Origin: Muscardinus avellanarius | Lineage: Eukaryota > Chordata > Mammalia > Rodentia > Gliridae | Direction: 5' to 3' | Assembly: GCA_963383645.1 (NCBI GenBank) | Contig: OY726569.1 | Location: 72,704,635-72,768,634 of the forward strand | DNA: 64,000 nucleotides | Part shown: in pieces, positions 43,042 to 53,485 of the stretch | Position numbering within the stretch: position 1 is the first letter of the stretch | How the letters are laid out: each line of letters begins with the position of its first letter | Translations under genes and position numbers: made by a program | The notes under the pieces: model-generated | What the model was told of the DNA's origin: nothing | Seen by the model: only the letters and a program-made list of their open reading frames with translations | Databases searched by the model: none

Positions 43042-43132
43042 CTCTCTCTCTCTCTCTCTCTCTCCTCCTCCTCCTCCTCCTCCTCCTCCTCCTCCTCCTC
43101 CTCCTCATCATCATCATCATCATCATCATCAT
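43042..43132. repeat. Compound (TC)n(CTC)n(ATC)n microsatellite
   Basis: About 11 TC, 14 CTC and 9 ATC units in succession. On the minus strand it reads as a poly-Met/poly-Arg ORF, which is an artefact. Confidence 0.95.
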
Positions 43133-43194
43133 AGCTATTCTCTCCTTTTTACCTGCTACTCATTTTTGAGCCTACATTAGTCTGGCTTCCCAAG

Positions 43195-43960
43195 CATTCC
43201 AAATTTTATTCCTAATCTCACTACTTCCCCACTCCTCCTTCTCCAGGCCTGTTTGCCTCCAGTGACTTTATCTCCCAGTGGCTTAAGCCAGAAACCTGCT
43301 AGATACCCTTGTCTTCTTCTTTTGGCCTCCCTACATTTTGTCATAGATCAAGTTCTGATAATTATCTCTTCTAATAGCATCTAAGTTTTTTTCTGCATCT
43401 CTTCTGTGGACGCCAGCTGCCGTCATCTGTCACAAGATTGTGGCAGGAGCCGCCTACCATCCACCCTTTACCACACTATTCCATAGGGGGATCTTCTGAA
43501 AAATGCAAAGCGGATGTTACTCCCCTTTCTAAAACATTCTGGTGGTTTCTTACTGCCCTGAGGTCAGATCCCCTCTTTACCTCTTTAGTTTGTACCACTG
43601 TTCCCACCTGGGCCCTGGTCCTGCTGAATTTAATCTCTTCTATTTCATTTAGTTCTCTTGCCTGTGAGCTTTTTCGTATACTGTCTTCCGATTCTTCCAT
43701 CATTCATCTTCTCATTCATACTTGGCCTGTGGTGTCACCCACAACTTTGTTCCCGCAGTGGCCCCCAGTCTCCCCCACGTCACCCTGTCACCGAAGCCCT
43801 TGGTACAGGTTCTAGTTCTTTGTCTCCTCCTAAGATTCCCGAGTGCAGGAGCCACACATGTCCTTTTTGTTTATCGCTGACTTCCCTATATCCTCTAGCA
43901 TAATAACTGGTTTGTAGTAGACACTCAGTAAAATTTTGTTAGATGTTGATAAAGTATTCA
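43195..43960 (+). mobile_element. LINE L2 3' end
   Basis: gatgttactcccctttctaa, ttctggtggtttcttactgc, cctctagcataataactggt and gtagacactcagtaaaattt follow the L2 3' UTR order. The 125-codon ORF at 43438-43815 lies inside this relic and shows no gene-like feature. Confidence 0.75.
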
Positions 43961-44625
43961 GCCAGGAGGAAAACCATTCTGGTTAATGACATATGTTAGG
44001 GTTTAGAGCTACATATGGTATTCCTATATTTAGCTTTGACTATTTCTTTAAACACAAGTAAGTGTGGAAAGTAATAATAATGCTGCTTTTCAACACATGC
44101 CCTAGTTTTCCTATCCTCACACATGCCCTTATTTTTGAATCTTTTAATGTTTGTTTTGATTTTACACTACAAACACTAAATCTTTTTTTTTTCTTCTATC
44201 TGGATGCTTTTGAGTGTAAAATGTCACTTAACATCAGCAATTCTGCCAACTTTCATTCAGCCTTCCAGCTATATTTGGATGACATTTACATGGATAATTT
44301 TTGTGAAATTTTTCAACCAGAAGTTGAATTTATAATATACAATCTTCAAATCAGTGTGTCCTAAAAGATGACAAAACCCACTGAGCTGTCTGGTTCTCTA
44401 GCAAGCAAAATGGAAAGCCCCAGGAGGGTAGAGGACTGTGGGTCACATTGTTTTGGCTACCTCCTGGCCCCTCCCAGAGGCCTTCTCCTTGGGGGGACTA
44501 TTCAGGAGGAACCCCTTGATGGATTAATGAGCCTGTCTTTCCTGGTCGCCACTGAATTGAAATAAGGTATGGGCTGACTCATCCTCGACAGGGAAGATGA
44601 ATGCTTTGGACAGACTTATGTGACT
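43961..44625. other. Unique sequence
   Basis: No repeat or exon recognised. A 100-codon ORF at 44062-44364 has no recognisable domain. Confidence 0.4.
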
Positions 44626-44630
44626 AGTCA

Positions 44631-44929
44631 GTGGTCCTCCTTTGTCCGTGGTTTCAGTTACCTGTAGTCCACTGCAGTCTGAAAAATATTAATAAGAAAA
44701 TTCCACAAATCAACAACTCATAGGTTTTAAATGATGTTTATTATATGAGATCATGATAGTTATTCTACTTTATTATTAGTTATTGTTATCTCACTGTGCC
44801 TAATATATAAAAGTTTTATCCTAGCTATGTATATAGGAAAAAACCTGGCATGTATAGGGTTTGGTACTTAGTTTCAGGCATCTGAGAGACATCTTGGAAC
44901 ACATCCCTTGTGGATAAAGAGGGACTTCT
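44631..44929 (+). mobile_element. Tigger/MER2-type DNA transposon, internally deleted
   Basis: It begins cagtggtcctcctttgtccg with gtggtttcagttacctgtag, has gaaaattccacaaatcaaca, and ends ggtttggtacttagtttcag ... tggataaagagggactt. The two ends form an imperfect terminal inverted repeat of about 25 bases. At about 300 bp it lacks any transposase and is a non-autonomous relic. Confidence 0.85.
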
Positions 44930-45098
44930 AGAACCTTTGAGCTAAGAAGCATTTTCTTTACGTTTACTTATGAAAGGTTCATTATGGAAGGTAATGATAA
45001 TGATTGTGATTGTCTTGTTCCTAAAAAGAAGCCTGTATTTTTTAAGCTTACCTCTCTTATGTGACCACTGTCTATTTGATAATTTGATAATTTTTTTT

Positions 45099-45309
45099 TT
45101 TTTTTTTTGGTGGTACTGGGGGTGGAACCCAGAGGCTTTCTACCTCCGGACTATACTCCCAGACCTATTTTATATTTTATTTGGAAACAGGGTCTCACTA
45201 AGTTGCCGAGAGCCTCACTAAGTAGCTGAGGCTGGCTTCGAACCTGTGCTATCCTCCTGCCTCAGCCTCCCAGGTGCGGGGATTACAAGCGTGCGCCACC
45301 ACGCCCGGC
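45099..45309 (-). mobile_element. Young B1-ID SINE, TSD ttgataatttttttt
   Basis: Near-consensus copy (ggtggtactgggggtggaac to cgcgccaccacgcccggc-type end) with both internal copies. The duplication precedes the poly(T) at 45084 and recurs at 45310-45324. Confidence 0.96.
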
Positions 45310-45511
45310 TTGATAATTTTTTTTTAAACTTGTGATCACTGTCTCTTTGATAACATAACTTGGGGAAGATTTTGTTCATTTTTTGATGTACTTTGGATCA
45401 AAAACAAATAATTAGAAATATTCCTAATCTTGGAATGACTGGCCTTTTATACCATTGGAAGATAGGATTTGTTTGTTAAAACTCTTTATTATCCCCAGGA
45501 CAGATTAGATT

Positions 45512-45660
45512 TTTGTTTTGGATACTGGAGATTGAACCCAGGGGCATTCTACCTCTGACACTGAGGGCCTTGCGCAGTTGCTAAGGCTGGCCTCCGACCT
45601 GCAGTCCTGTCTGAGCCTCCTGAGTACTGGGATTACAGGCGTGCATCACCACTCTTGGCT
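45512..45660 (-). mobile_element. B1-ID SINE, internally deleted
   Basis: tactggagattgaacccagg joins soon after to tctgacactgagggccttgc, so the ID end and linker are lost. B1 end ggcgtgcatcaccactcttg. Confidence 0.82.
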
Positions 45661-46027
45661 TGTTTTCATTGTTAGATCAGTAAAGATTGTCTTGTTACGC
45701 CTACAATGAGAATGTTAAGGAGAGAGTTTATATAATTCCATTTGATTCAAAATTGACACCAGCTAGAGTTAAATGATAGAAATAATGGATGTCTCTCACT
45801 TAGAATTTTAGGAAGATTAGAAATGCCCACGCTTATATGATATAAGCCAGGTCATGTGGACAATTAGGGGAATGAAGGAAGAGGTAGGTATGACTGAAGG
45901 GAAATAACTCTGGGTTTCCAAAGTTAAATATATTCTAAACTCGTAATGGGCCTCATCTGCTTCCTAGTTTCACTTAGATGTCTGGTTGTCAGGTTCTTTT
46001 GGACTCTAAATTATTTAATGTACCCAG
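45661..46027. other. Unique sequence
   Basis: No repeat or gene recognised. Confidence 0.4.
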
Positions 46028-46037
46028 TTCTTTTCCC

Positions 46038-46237
46038 TTGTGTATTTATTTTATTTTTTGGTACTGGGGATTAACACAGGGATATTCTACCTCTGAGCTA
46101 CACCTTGAACTCTATTTTTATTTATTTTTTTAAATTTTGAAACAGGGTCTAAGTTGCTGAGTGTAGCCTAGAACCTGCCATTTTCCTGTCTCAGTCTCTC
46201 AATTACTAGCATTACAGGTGTGCATCACCACACCCAA
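46038..46237 (-). mobile_element. B1-ID SINE, old
   Basis: ggtactggggattaacacag through gcatcaccacacccaactt. ttcttttcc flanks both sides (about 46029-46037 and 46239-46247). Confidence 0.85.
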
Positions 46238-46261
46238 CTTCTTTTCCATTATAAAAATTGT

Positions 46262-46708
46262 AACCAGGCATGGTGGCATAGTTTTGTAATCCTATTATTT
46301 GTGAGGCTGAGACAGGAGGATTGCAGGTTCATGGCCAGTCTCAGAAACTAAGCAAGACCCTCTGCAACTTAGTGAGACCCTGTTTCAAAATAAAATAAAA
46401 TAGCCGGGTGTGGTGGCGCACGCTTGTAATCCCCGTGCTTGGGAGGCAGAGACAGGAGGATTGCGCAGGTTTGAAGCCAGCCGCGCACGCTGGCTCAGGA
46501 GACCCTGTTTCCAAATTTAAAAAAATGTAAAAATAGGTCTGGGAGTGTAGCCCGGAGGTAGAAGGGCTTCCAGGAACCCCAGTACCACCAAAAAATAAAA
46601 ACAAAAATAAAATAAAATAAAATAAAATAAAATAAAAATAAATAAAGTATATAGGGCTGGGGTGTAGCTCAGAGGTGGAATGCCCCTTGGATGCAATCAC
46701 CAGTATAT

Positions 46709-46757
<49 letters not shown>
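46262..46757 (+). mobile_element. B1-ID SINE split by a hairpin-subfamily SINE, (CA)n tail
   Basis: The left monomer and linker (aaccaggcatggtggcatag to caaaataaaataaaata, 46262-46402) and the ID monomer (tagggctggggtgtagctca, 46649-46711) belong to one SINE. The tail is (CA)n at 46712-46757. A younger SINE lies in the linker. Confidence 0.93.
46403..46648 (+). mobile_element. Hairpin-subfamily SINE (copy 7), nested, (TAAAA)n tail
   Basis: gccgggtgtggtggcgcacg is near-consensus. The left monomer has agccagc, loop cgcgcac, gctggct (46475-46495). TTCCAGGAA at 46568-46576. The tail is a (TAAAA)n array (about 46594-46648). It inserted in the A-rich linker of an older SINE. Confidence 0.96.
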
Positions 46758-46763
<6 letters not shown>

Positions 46764-46843
46764 ATGGAGTCTATACTTATGGATTTCATTTTATCATTTC
46801 CAAAGTCTGTTCCCCTCCCCCCTTTTTAGATAAGGTGTTTGAA

Positions 46844-47070
46844 GGCAGAGCATGGTGGCGCATGCTTGTAATCCCAGCATTCGGGAGGCTGAGACAGGAG
46901 GATTGCTCAGGTTCAAAGCCAGCCTCAGCTACTTAGTGAGGCCCTTTGCAACTCAGTGAGACCCTGTTTCATAATAAAGAATAAAAAATAGCCCTGGAGG
47001 TATCACTCAAAGGTAGAATGCCCCTGGGTTCCATCCCCAGTACTGCAAAATAAATAAAATAAATATATAA
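46844..47070 (+). mobile_element. B1-ID SINE, perfect 14-bp TSD
   Basis: ataaggtgtttgaa at 46830-46843 and 47071-47084. The element has both internal left-monomer copies, an ID part with ggttccatccccagtactgc and an AAAT-rich tail. Confidence 0.95.
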
Positions 47071-47084
47071 ATAAGGTGTTTGAA

Positions 47085-48268
47085 AGTTTGACAGAATAAG
47101 AATTTTACAGTTTTTAAAAAATGAGCTGCTTTTGCTTTTTCTACATACTCATATTCTGGAAATACCAATGAGTGTAAGAAAAAGTAATTGAGGTCTTAAA
47201 GTAAAGGATCATTTATTTCTCACAGGTTAACATATTCTGAGTTCTACTTGTGAGTGAGATATGAAAATAAAATTTAACAATAATCTTGTTGAGTACTTAT
47301 ATACAAGGAAAGCCTTTCTCCATTACTATTTCATAGTTTTAACATATAGAAAGCTGCTTGTATCTGCCACTTACAACCCTGTTTCTGTGGAGGAAATAAC
47401 CCCGTTTTATTGGGGAAAATAACAGCCACAGTTTGAGAAGGAACAGGGCACGGCAGTCAGGTCCTAACGCTCCCTTCACTCCCTCTCATGCTCCTCTGTT
47501 GTCTTAGAGTATGTTAGTCAGTATCTGGCGTGTGAAATGTGTAGCTTTCGTGATTTGAACATCTAGGGAAAGTAAGAACTAAGTTGTTAGAAACTAGAGA
47601 TCCTATGAATTACAGACCTGAGAGCATTCAGAGGGAAGATTCAGTTAAAAACATTGTATACCAGTCCTTAATAACCTTAATGCAAATACTGGCATATATC
47701 CAGAAACTAAGGTCCAATTAAGTATGACTTTTATCTTACAGAATCATTTTCCCAGCATGAAACCTTGGCAGCCATATTGATGAGTTCTCATGAAAGGCAG
47801 ATGGGACTATAGAGACGCCCGATTGTTTTTATACGGACTCCCTCAATCTTCCTTTTTTTGATGCCAGGAGCCAGGCCTAGAAATCAAGCGCCCCAAAGTT
47901 TCCTCCCGTGTCCTAATCACGGGTCTGGTTATTCTAATTGTCTCTTACCTGTTTAGAAGTTATAATTTGCAGTGATGGCATAAGTGGATGTTATAGAAGT
48001 GGAAATTAGATATGATCTAGATGGTAGTTTATGGGCTTAGTTTCAAAGACTGTGTTTACCTATAAAATAAATAAGAAGGGTTCACAGGCACTCTCCTGTG
48101 ATCAGTGGGTTAGCCACCCCTCGCCACCTTGACCACCATTGATCTCGAGTCTCTAAAGCCTCTTCTGTCTGTGTCAGAGTATATTCCCCCCACCGCGGGA
48201 TCAAAGCCTTTTTTGCACTTTATTTATTGGTGCCTTGCAATATTTGAGGGAGCTCAGCAGAGGTTTTC
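47085..48268. other. Unique sequence of 1.2 kb
   Basis: No repeat or exon recognised. Confidence 0.4.
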
Positions 48269-48283
48269 TGGCTTCGTCTTTAT

Positions 48284-48524
48284 TTGTATTTGTATTTGTT
48301 TATTCATTTCTTTACTGTTTATTTTTGTGGCGCTGAGGACTAAACCCAGGGACATTCTACCTCTGAGCTATAGCCCCAGCCCTATTTTATTTTACTTTAT
48401 TTTGAAACAGCCCCACTAAGTTGATGAGGGTCTCATTACTTGTTGAAGGTGGTCTCAAACCTTCAGTCCTCCTCTCTCAGCCTCCTAAGTATTGGGATTA
48501 CAGACAGGTATGTGTCCGCCGCCT
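48284..48524 (-). mobile_element. B1-ID SINE with imperfect TSD
   Basis: gtggcgctgaggactaaacc to gtccgccgcctgg. ggcttcgtcttta (48271-48283) and ggctccatcttta (about 48525-48537) differ at two positions. Confidence 0.88.
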
Positions 48525-48537
48525 GGCTCCATCTTTA

Positions 48538-49004
48538 CTTTTAAAGCCAAGCAAGGAAGAGCCACATCTCTTCACTCACATTATAAAATGAGACCATGGT
48601 GGAGGCAGAAACATCTCTTCATCTTAGCTTTTAGGTTTAAGATGCAGTCAACTGGCCTTTGTCTAGACACGCCTTTGACATTTAGTGTGTGTAAGTATCG
48701 TCCCCCTGTCAGAGCTCTGCTGTTTTAGGTATTCTTTGTTAAAGTAATGAGTTAAAGGACTGAAGAAATCGGACAGCCCAAACGCAGCCTATGCATTTCA
48801 TGGACAGAGAGTGCTTTTATTTGCCAGGAATTTTCTTCTGTGGTTATACACAGCTTGCAGTTTTTCTTTAGAGCACTGCTGATACTGAGAATTTGGGGGA
48901 AGTTATTTTTTCATGCAAGCATGTCTGAAAACTAGACTTTTGAAATAGTGTGTAGTCTGAAGCTACATCATATTAAAAGGGAAAACTGCAAAATTCTACA
49001 TTTT
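48538..49004. other. Unique sequence
   Basis: No repeat or gene recognised. Confidence 0.4.
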
Positions 49005-49007
49005 ACT

Positions 49008-49216
49008 CTTTTTATTTTTTGTGGTACCTGGAGATTGAACCCACAGGCATTTTACCTCTGAGCTATTCTCCCAGCCCTTTATATTTTTAATTTTGAAACA
49101 GGGTCCCCCTAAGTTGCAGAGGGCTTCACTGTTTCTGAGGCTGGCTGCAAACTTAGGATCTTCCTGTTTTAGTCTCCCAAGTACTGGGATTACAGGTTAT
49201 TCCACCAGGCCAGGCT
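49008..49216 (-). mobile_element. B1-ID SINE
   Basis: tggtacctggagattgaacc through ccaccaggccaggct. The flanking words ttctacatttt and ttctacgtttt are probable duplications. Confidence 0.87.
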
Positions 49217-49245
49217 AAACTTCTACGTTTTTGAAATGCAGATTT

Positions 49246-49387
49246 ATGCTGAGTGTGGTGGTGCACACTTGTGATCCTAGTACTTGGGAGGCTGAGACAG
49301 GAGGATTGCAGGTTTGCAGCCAGCCTCAGTAACTTAGTGAGACTTTTTTTCAATGAATGAATGAATGAATGAATGAATGAATGAATA
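49246..49387 (+). mobile_element. B1 monomer only, with (AATG)n tail
   Basis: gctgagtgtggtggtgcaca to cagtaacttagtgagact, then T8 and nine AATG units (49350-49387). The ID monomer is absent. Confidence 0.88.
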
Positions 49388-49509
49388 GCAGGTTTAGTGC
49401 TGCTACCTTATTTATTAAAGCTAAAATCATTGCAATAATTGACTGAATTTAAAATTTGACTTAATCTATCAATCTTTATTGGTATAGTTTCCCTTTTTTT
49501 AAGCTAATT

Positions 49510-49700
49510 TTTGTCACATGTGGTGGCACACACCTGTAATCCCAGCAACTTGTCTGAGTCACAGGTTTAAGGCCAGCCTAGGCAACTTAACCAGACCCTG
49601 TCTCAAACATAAAATAAAATGGCCAGAGATGGGATAAAGTACTTGCCTAGTATGTACAAACCCCTGGGTTCGATCCTTGGTATGGGGTTGGGGGTAGAGG
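49510..49700 (+). mobile_element. B1-ID SINE, old
   Basis: gtcacatgtggtggcacaca through gggttcgatccttggtatgg. The ID part (gatgggataaagtacttgcc) keeps the tRNA-like anticodon-arm region that the common copies have lost, so it is closer to a classic ID element. Confidence 0.82.
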
Positions 49701-52585
49701 GAAGCCTTAAAATTATTTTGTTTTTTTTAATAAATGTTTTGCTAAAATATTTGTTCACAATTATATTTTAACTTGAATACTTATCTCTCAACAGCTATTT
49801 TATTGCTTTATTCTCGTTTAAAAAAATTTTTTTTAGAATCCTTAATGCTTATTTGGAATTTTTAACCCGACAGGAAATTTCTTTTTTTTTTTTTTTAAAG
49901 GCTGCTTCTCCAATTACCCACATGCCTAAACCTGTGTTATAATTTAAAAGAAACAGCTGAATCGATTGCATACAATCTTTTTTTAAACCCCAGGTTAGCA
50001 GCACTGTCCTGCTGATGTCTTAAACATTGCAATCTCTGTAAACTGTTCCATGTGTCTCTTGCGTCTCCAGTTTGTGAACGGATCTCACTCTATTTATCAC
50101 TGTTGTGTTCTCTCACATGTTTGTTTTGCAGCGTAACAACACTTGACAGCTGTAAATTTTTCCATATGCTCCATCTTGGAGAGATAAACAAAGTGTGCGC
50201 TGTACATTTTCCTCAGCTTTGAAGATTTACTTTTGAAATAAACAATTCCATAGGATTTTACAGTAGGTTTCAGAAAGTCATCACGCAGGCATATCCTCCA
50301 TGAAAGGGAAGGTAGTGGACTTTTCATCCTTTTAATATATCCTGGTTAATTGGGCTTTTTCAGAGGACTAGGAGTAACTGAACCGGTTTTCATTTTTTAG
50401 GGACTTCCCAGAGCAACGCAGATCTGTTTGTAAAGATCTTTAAAAGTACTAGTTAACGTCATAAATGAGCATTTCATGGAATATAAATTCCCTATTCCTC
50501 TGTGTGGCTTTTTTTGGCTAGGCAGATTAGTGAAATGGCTTTGAGTTTACTTGTAGCTTCCTCTTTTATCTTTTACAAATCACAAAGTTGGTATTGGTGT
50601 GTAATGATGACATCTAAAGCATATATATCGTGGCAATTGTTTGTCTCAGAAAAAATCTTGATAATTTGTTTTGTAAATCGCCATTTTGTTTATTTTTGGT
50701 TCCCTTAGCAAATCATATTTTTGGACAAGTTTTATTTATGAAAATCAGTGCACATATCTTTATATTTAACTTGATTTTCTTTTTTTTTCACAAAGTTTTT
50801 TTCACAACATTTTTTTTTTCTGAACTAAATATCTATTGCCTAGAATTTTCCCCTTCAAGAAGCTAAAGTGCTTTTATTATTTGACTTACCAAGGCTTAAG
50901 GGCTGATGTATTTCATAGCCTTTCCATTTCTAAACTTGGCCACATAAAAATACAAATTGTAACATGTGTAGGTTTATTTTTGTTATTGTAATTGTCATTT
51001 CTTCAACACTCAAATTTTACCACATTTATCCAAAAGACTTTTAACTTAGAAAACTTAAAATTAGTATGTAAATCTGGTATTCATAGAAATAATGTGCTGG
51101 ACCACATCCAGGTTGTGGAGGAGGTTGCGATGGAGCCAGCCTTACCAGCCCCTAAGAGCTAGTGATTAAACTTTCAAAAAGTTTATAAGCTGGTTATCAT
51201 TGAAATTAAACTACATAAACCAAAACCAAAAAATTATTTAAAGAACAAATATATTAAAAAATCAAAACTGAATATATGGTAATGATTTTAATTGCATTTT
51301 ATTTTGACCTATACTTCTGAGATTGTGTTTATTGTGTCTGTATTGGCGGTACTGTATAATGGTATCTATTCCTGTACATCTCTTCACAACTTTATGCTCA
51401 CTGACATATCGGTAGCTTCCACTCAGCCATGGTAGAAGTATTCACACCATAGAAATTGGTAAAAACAACAAATTAGGAGTTGTGTTGTCTAGACTTAAGA
51501 AAGTGATAGAGAAAATAGTGCACATTAAACTTAAAAGTCATGCCTAGATAGTGATTCCATTATGAATAGCACAAAAATTGAGAAAATATTCTTTCAGTAT
51601 TTGAAAACTATTCTATCATGAAAGAAGTGGTTGACCTCATGACAAATGAGTGAAATACTGAAATATGTCTGTGTTCACTCTCTTTTAACTCTTTAGAACA
51701 AAAGCATAAGCTATACACAGTAAACTTGATTGTAAGAAGGATGTGTTGTGTCATATATATCAGACATCGGAAACTAAGGATAGCTTTTTACAGTGTTCTT
51801 TTTAAAACTATGCTACTCAGAATATGCTGCCACTTTCGCAAATCACATATGGTCCTAGATTTTCTTTTGGCTTTAAAGGTTGTTGTTAAAGGCTACAACA
51901 AATTCATTATTTGTTGTATCTAGGGTTACAGTCATCTACACCCATCCCTTTCATAACAACTTAGCTTTGAATGGTACTAAAATGTTTCGTGGGAAAAGAG
52001 TTACCATTAATACTGGCTAAAATCATACTTTTCTTGGGGGAATAATTCTCTAATAATAATTCTATTGTTTAGCACACTGTTGGGAAACATACCACTTAAT
52101 TTAAATACCAAAAAGGAAAATGGTGGTAATCAACAGAATTTGCTTTCCATAATTTTATGGACTTCTTGATGGTCCAAGATAGCATAGTTATGCCATACAT
52201 GTTTAAGCGTGGTCATAAATATCATTTGGGTAAAGTGTGGTTTCTAAAACTTAAATGATCAGAGTGTATTGAAATGCAGTTAGAACTCTATCATATACAT
52301 GCTCCTTACAATAGGTTAATCTGGCCAAGCCCCTGCCTTCAAGGAACTCGGTAATCCTGTGTTGAGTTTCTTAAACTTTAGTCAGTTGACTATCACCCTT
52401 ACCATTTTTGTCTTATCTATGTACCTCTTGTACTTTTATTATTTGACTTACTAATTTTTAATTGACTTTTAAAAATCTACATGATAATACCCATGAAACG
52501 TTGGCTTTAGGTGATGTTAAGTTTTTAAAAATATGTACCACCAAGAGTATGTATACAACAGTTTGGGAGATAATGTGCTAGTGAT
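49701..52585. other. Repeat-free block of 2.9 kb
   Basis: The longest stretch in the window with no recognisable transposon. It is AT-rich with several poly(T) runs. The section at about 49,880-50,340 has a less monotonous composition, with words such as ttgacagctgtaaat and aaataaacaattccatagg that resemble TALE/bHLH and SOX-type sites. No exon was recognised. Confidence 0.45.
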
Positions 52586-52589
52586 GATA

Positions 52590-52760
52590 ATAGCTAGTCA
52601 TTAGGCTAAACAGTTTTGTGTTTTATTCCTCACATCAGTGTTAGGAGTTAAGCACAGACACTCTTTTCAATAAACTAGGAAATCGAGAAACAGAGAAATT
52701 AAGTAATTTGTCCAAGGTCATAAGGCAAGCCAGACTTTACTGGATCAAGATCCTTGCTGG
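52590..52760 (+). repeat. MIR element
   Basis: ttattcctcacatcagtgtt, taaactaggaaatcgagaaa-type text, taagtaatttgtccaaggtc and ataaggcaagccagac follow the MIR core and its 3' half. Confidence 0.75.
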
Positions 52761-52761
52761 T

Positions 52762-52920
52762 CCTCATTACTCACACAGCATCAGCATTCCCTGGGAGCGT
52801 GTTGGGACTGCAAAGTCTCAGGTCCCATTTCGTTTCTTTCTCTAGAATCAGAATCCACGTTTCAACAAATCCCCTAGGTGATTCTCATGCACACTAAAGT
52901 TTGAGGGTCACTGGGTTGAA
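52762..52920 (+). mobile_element. MER5A-like hAT relic
   Basis: cagcatcagcattccctggg, agaatcagaatccacgtttc, aaatcccctaggtgattctc and cacactaaagtttgagggtc match the MER5A order. It is a short non-autonomous DNA transposon without coding capacity. Confidence 0.75.
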
Positions 52921-53424
52921 CTCCTGGGCATTCTGTCTCCAATTAGAGAAGACGGATGACTTGGTCCAAGATTTGTCTGGTCTCCTTCTCTCTATGTAGT
53001 ATTATTTTCTTCATGTCTTACTGTTCCAAGTTACAACTATTTTTAAGTAATTTGATATTGATGGAAACTTAGGAGATAATACTTTCAATCATTTTCTTTT
53101 TCTTCTTTTACATCATCTTTTGTCTACTTTCCTTCATTGGGGTCCCAAGCCTAGGTAGAGAGTAAACATTTTCACTTTTCTCTCTTTTCCTTTCCTAGAA
53201 CCACAGATTAAGTTCATTTCCCTTCAGGTGGCCTGCTCACTCTTTTCCTGCCTTCTCCAAACATGGGTCCTGAGAACGGTCTGTAGGCCTTGTCTCAGGG
53301 ACTCCTGAAAGACTTTCATAGTTTGTATGTCATCCTGACCCTGGGCTTCATCTACCTTTTTCTCTGGCACGCAGCTCTTTTACTGCTTACTTTTTACTAA
53401 AATGTTCCTATTTCTGCATCCGCG
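52921..53424. other. Unique sequence
   Basis: No repeat or gene recognised. Confidence 0.4.
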
Positions 53425-53485
53425 AGGCCAACCCAGAGGTGCTCTACCTCAGAGCTCCATCCTTAGCCTTTTTTATTTTTTTGTT
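53425..53485 (-). mobile_element. SINE ID-part fragment
   Basis: caacccagaggtgctctacc and tcagagctccatccttagcc, then poly(T). The B1 part is missing. Confidence 0.6.

Noticed and set aside
42899..43132. Poly-Met/poly-Arg ORF
   Set aside because: Translation of the (TC)(CTC)(ATC) microsatellite.
43438..43815. 125-codon ORF
   Set aside because: Lies within an L2 3' relic, which is non-coding at this position.
44062..44364. 100-codon ORF in unique sequence
   Set aside because: No recognisable domain, Phe-rich from T runs, no supporting context.
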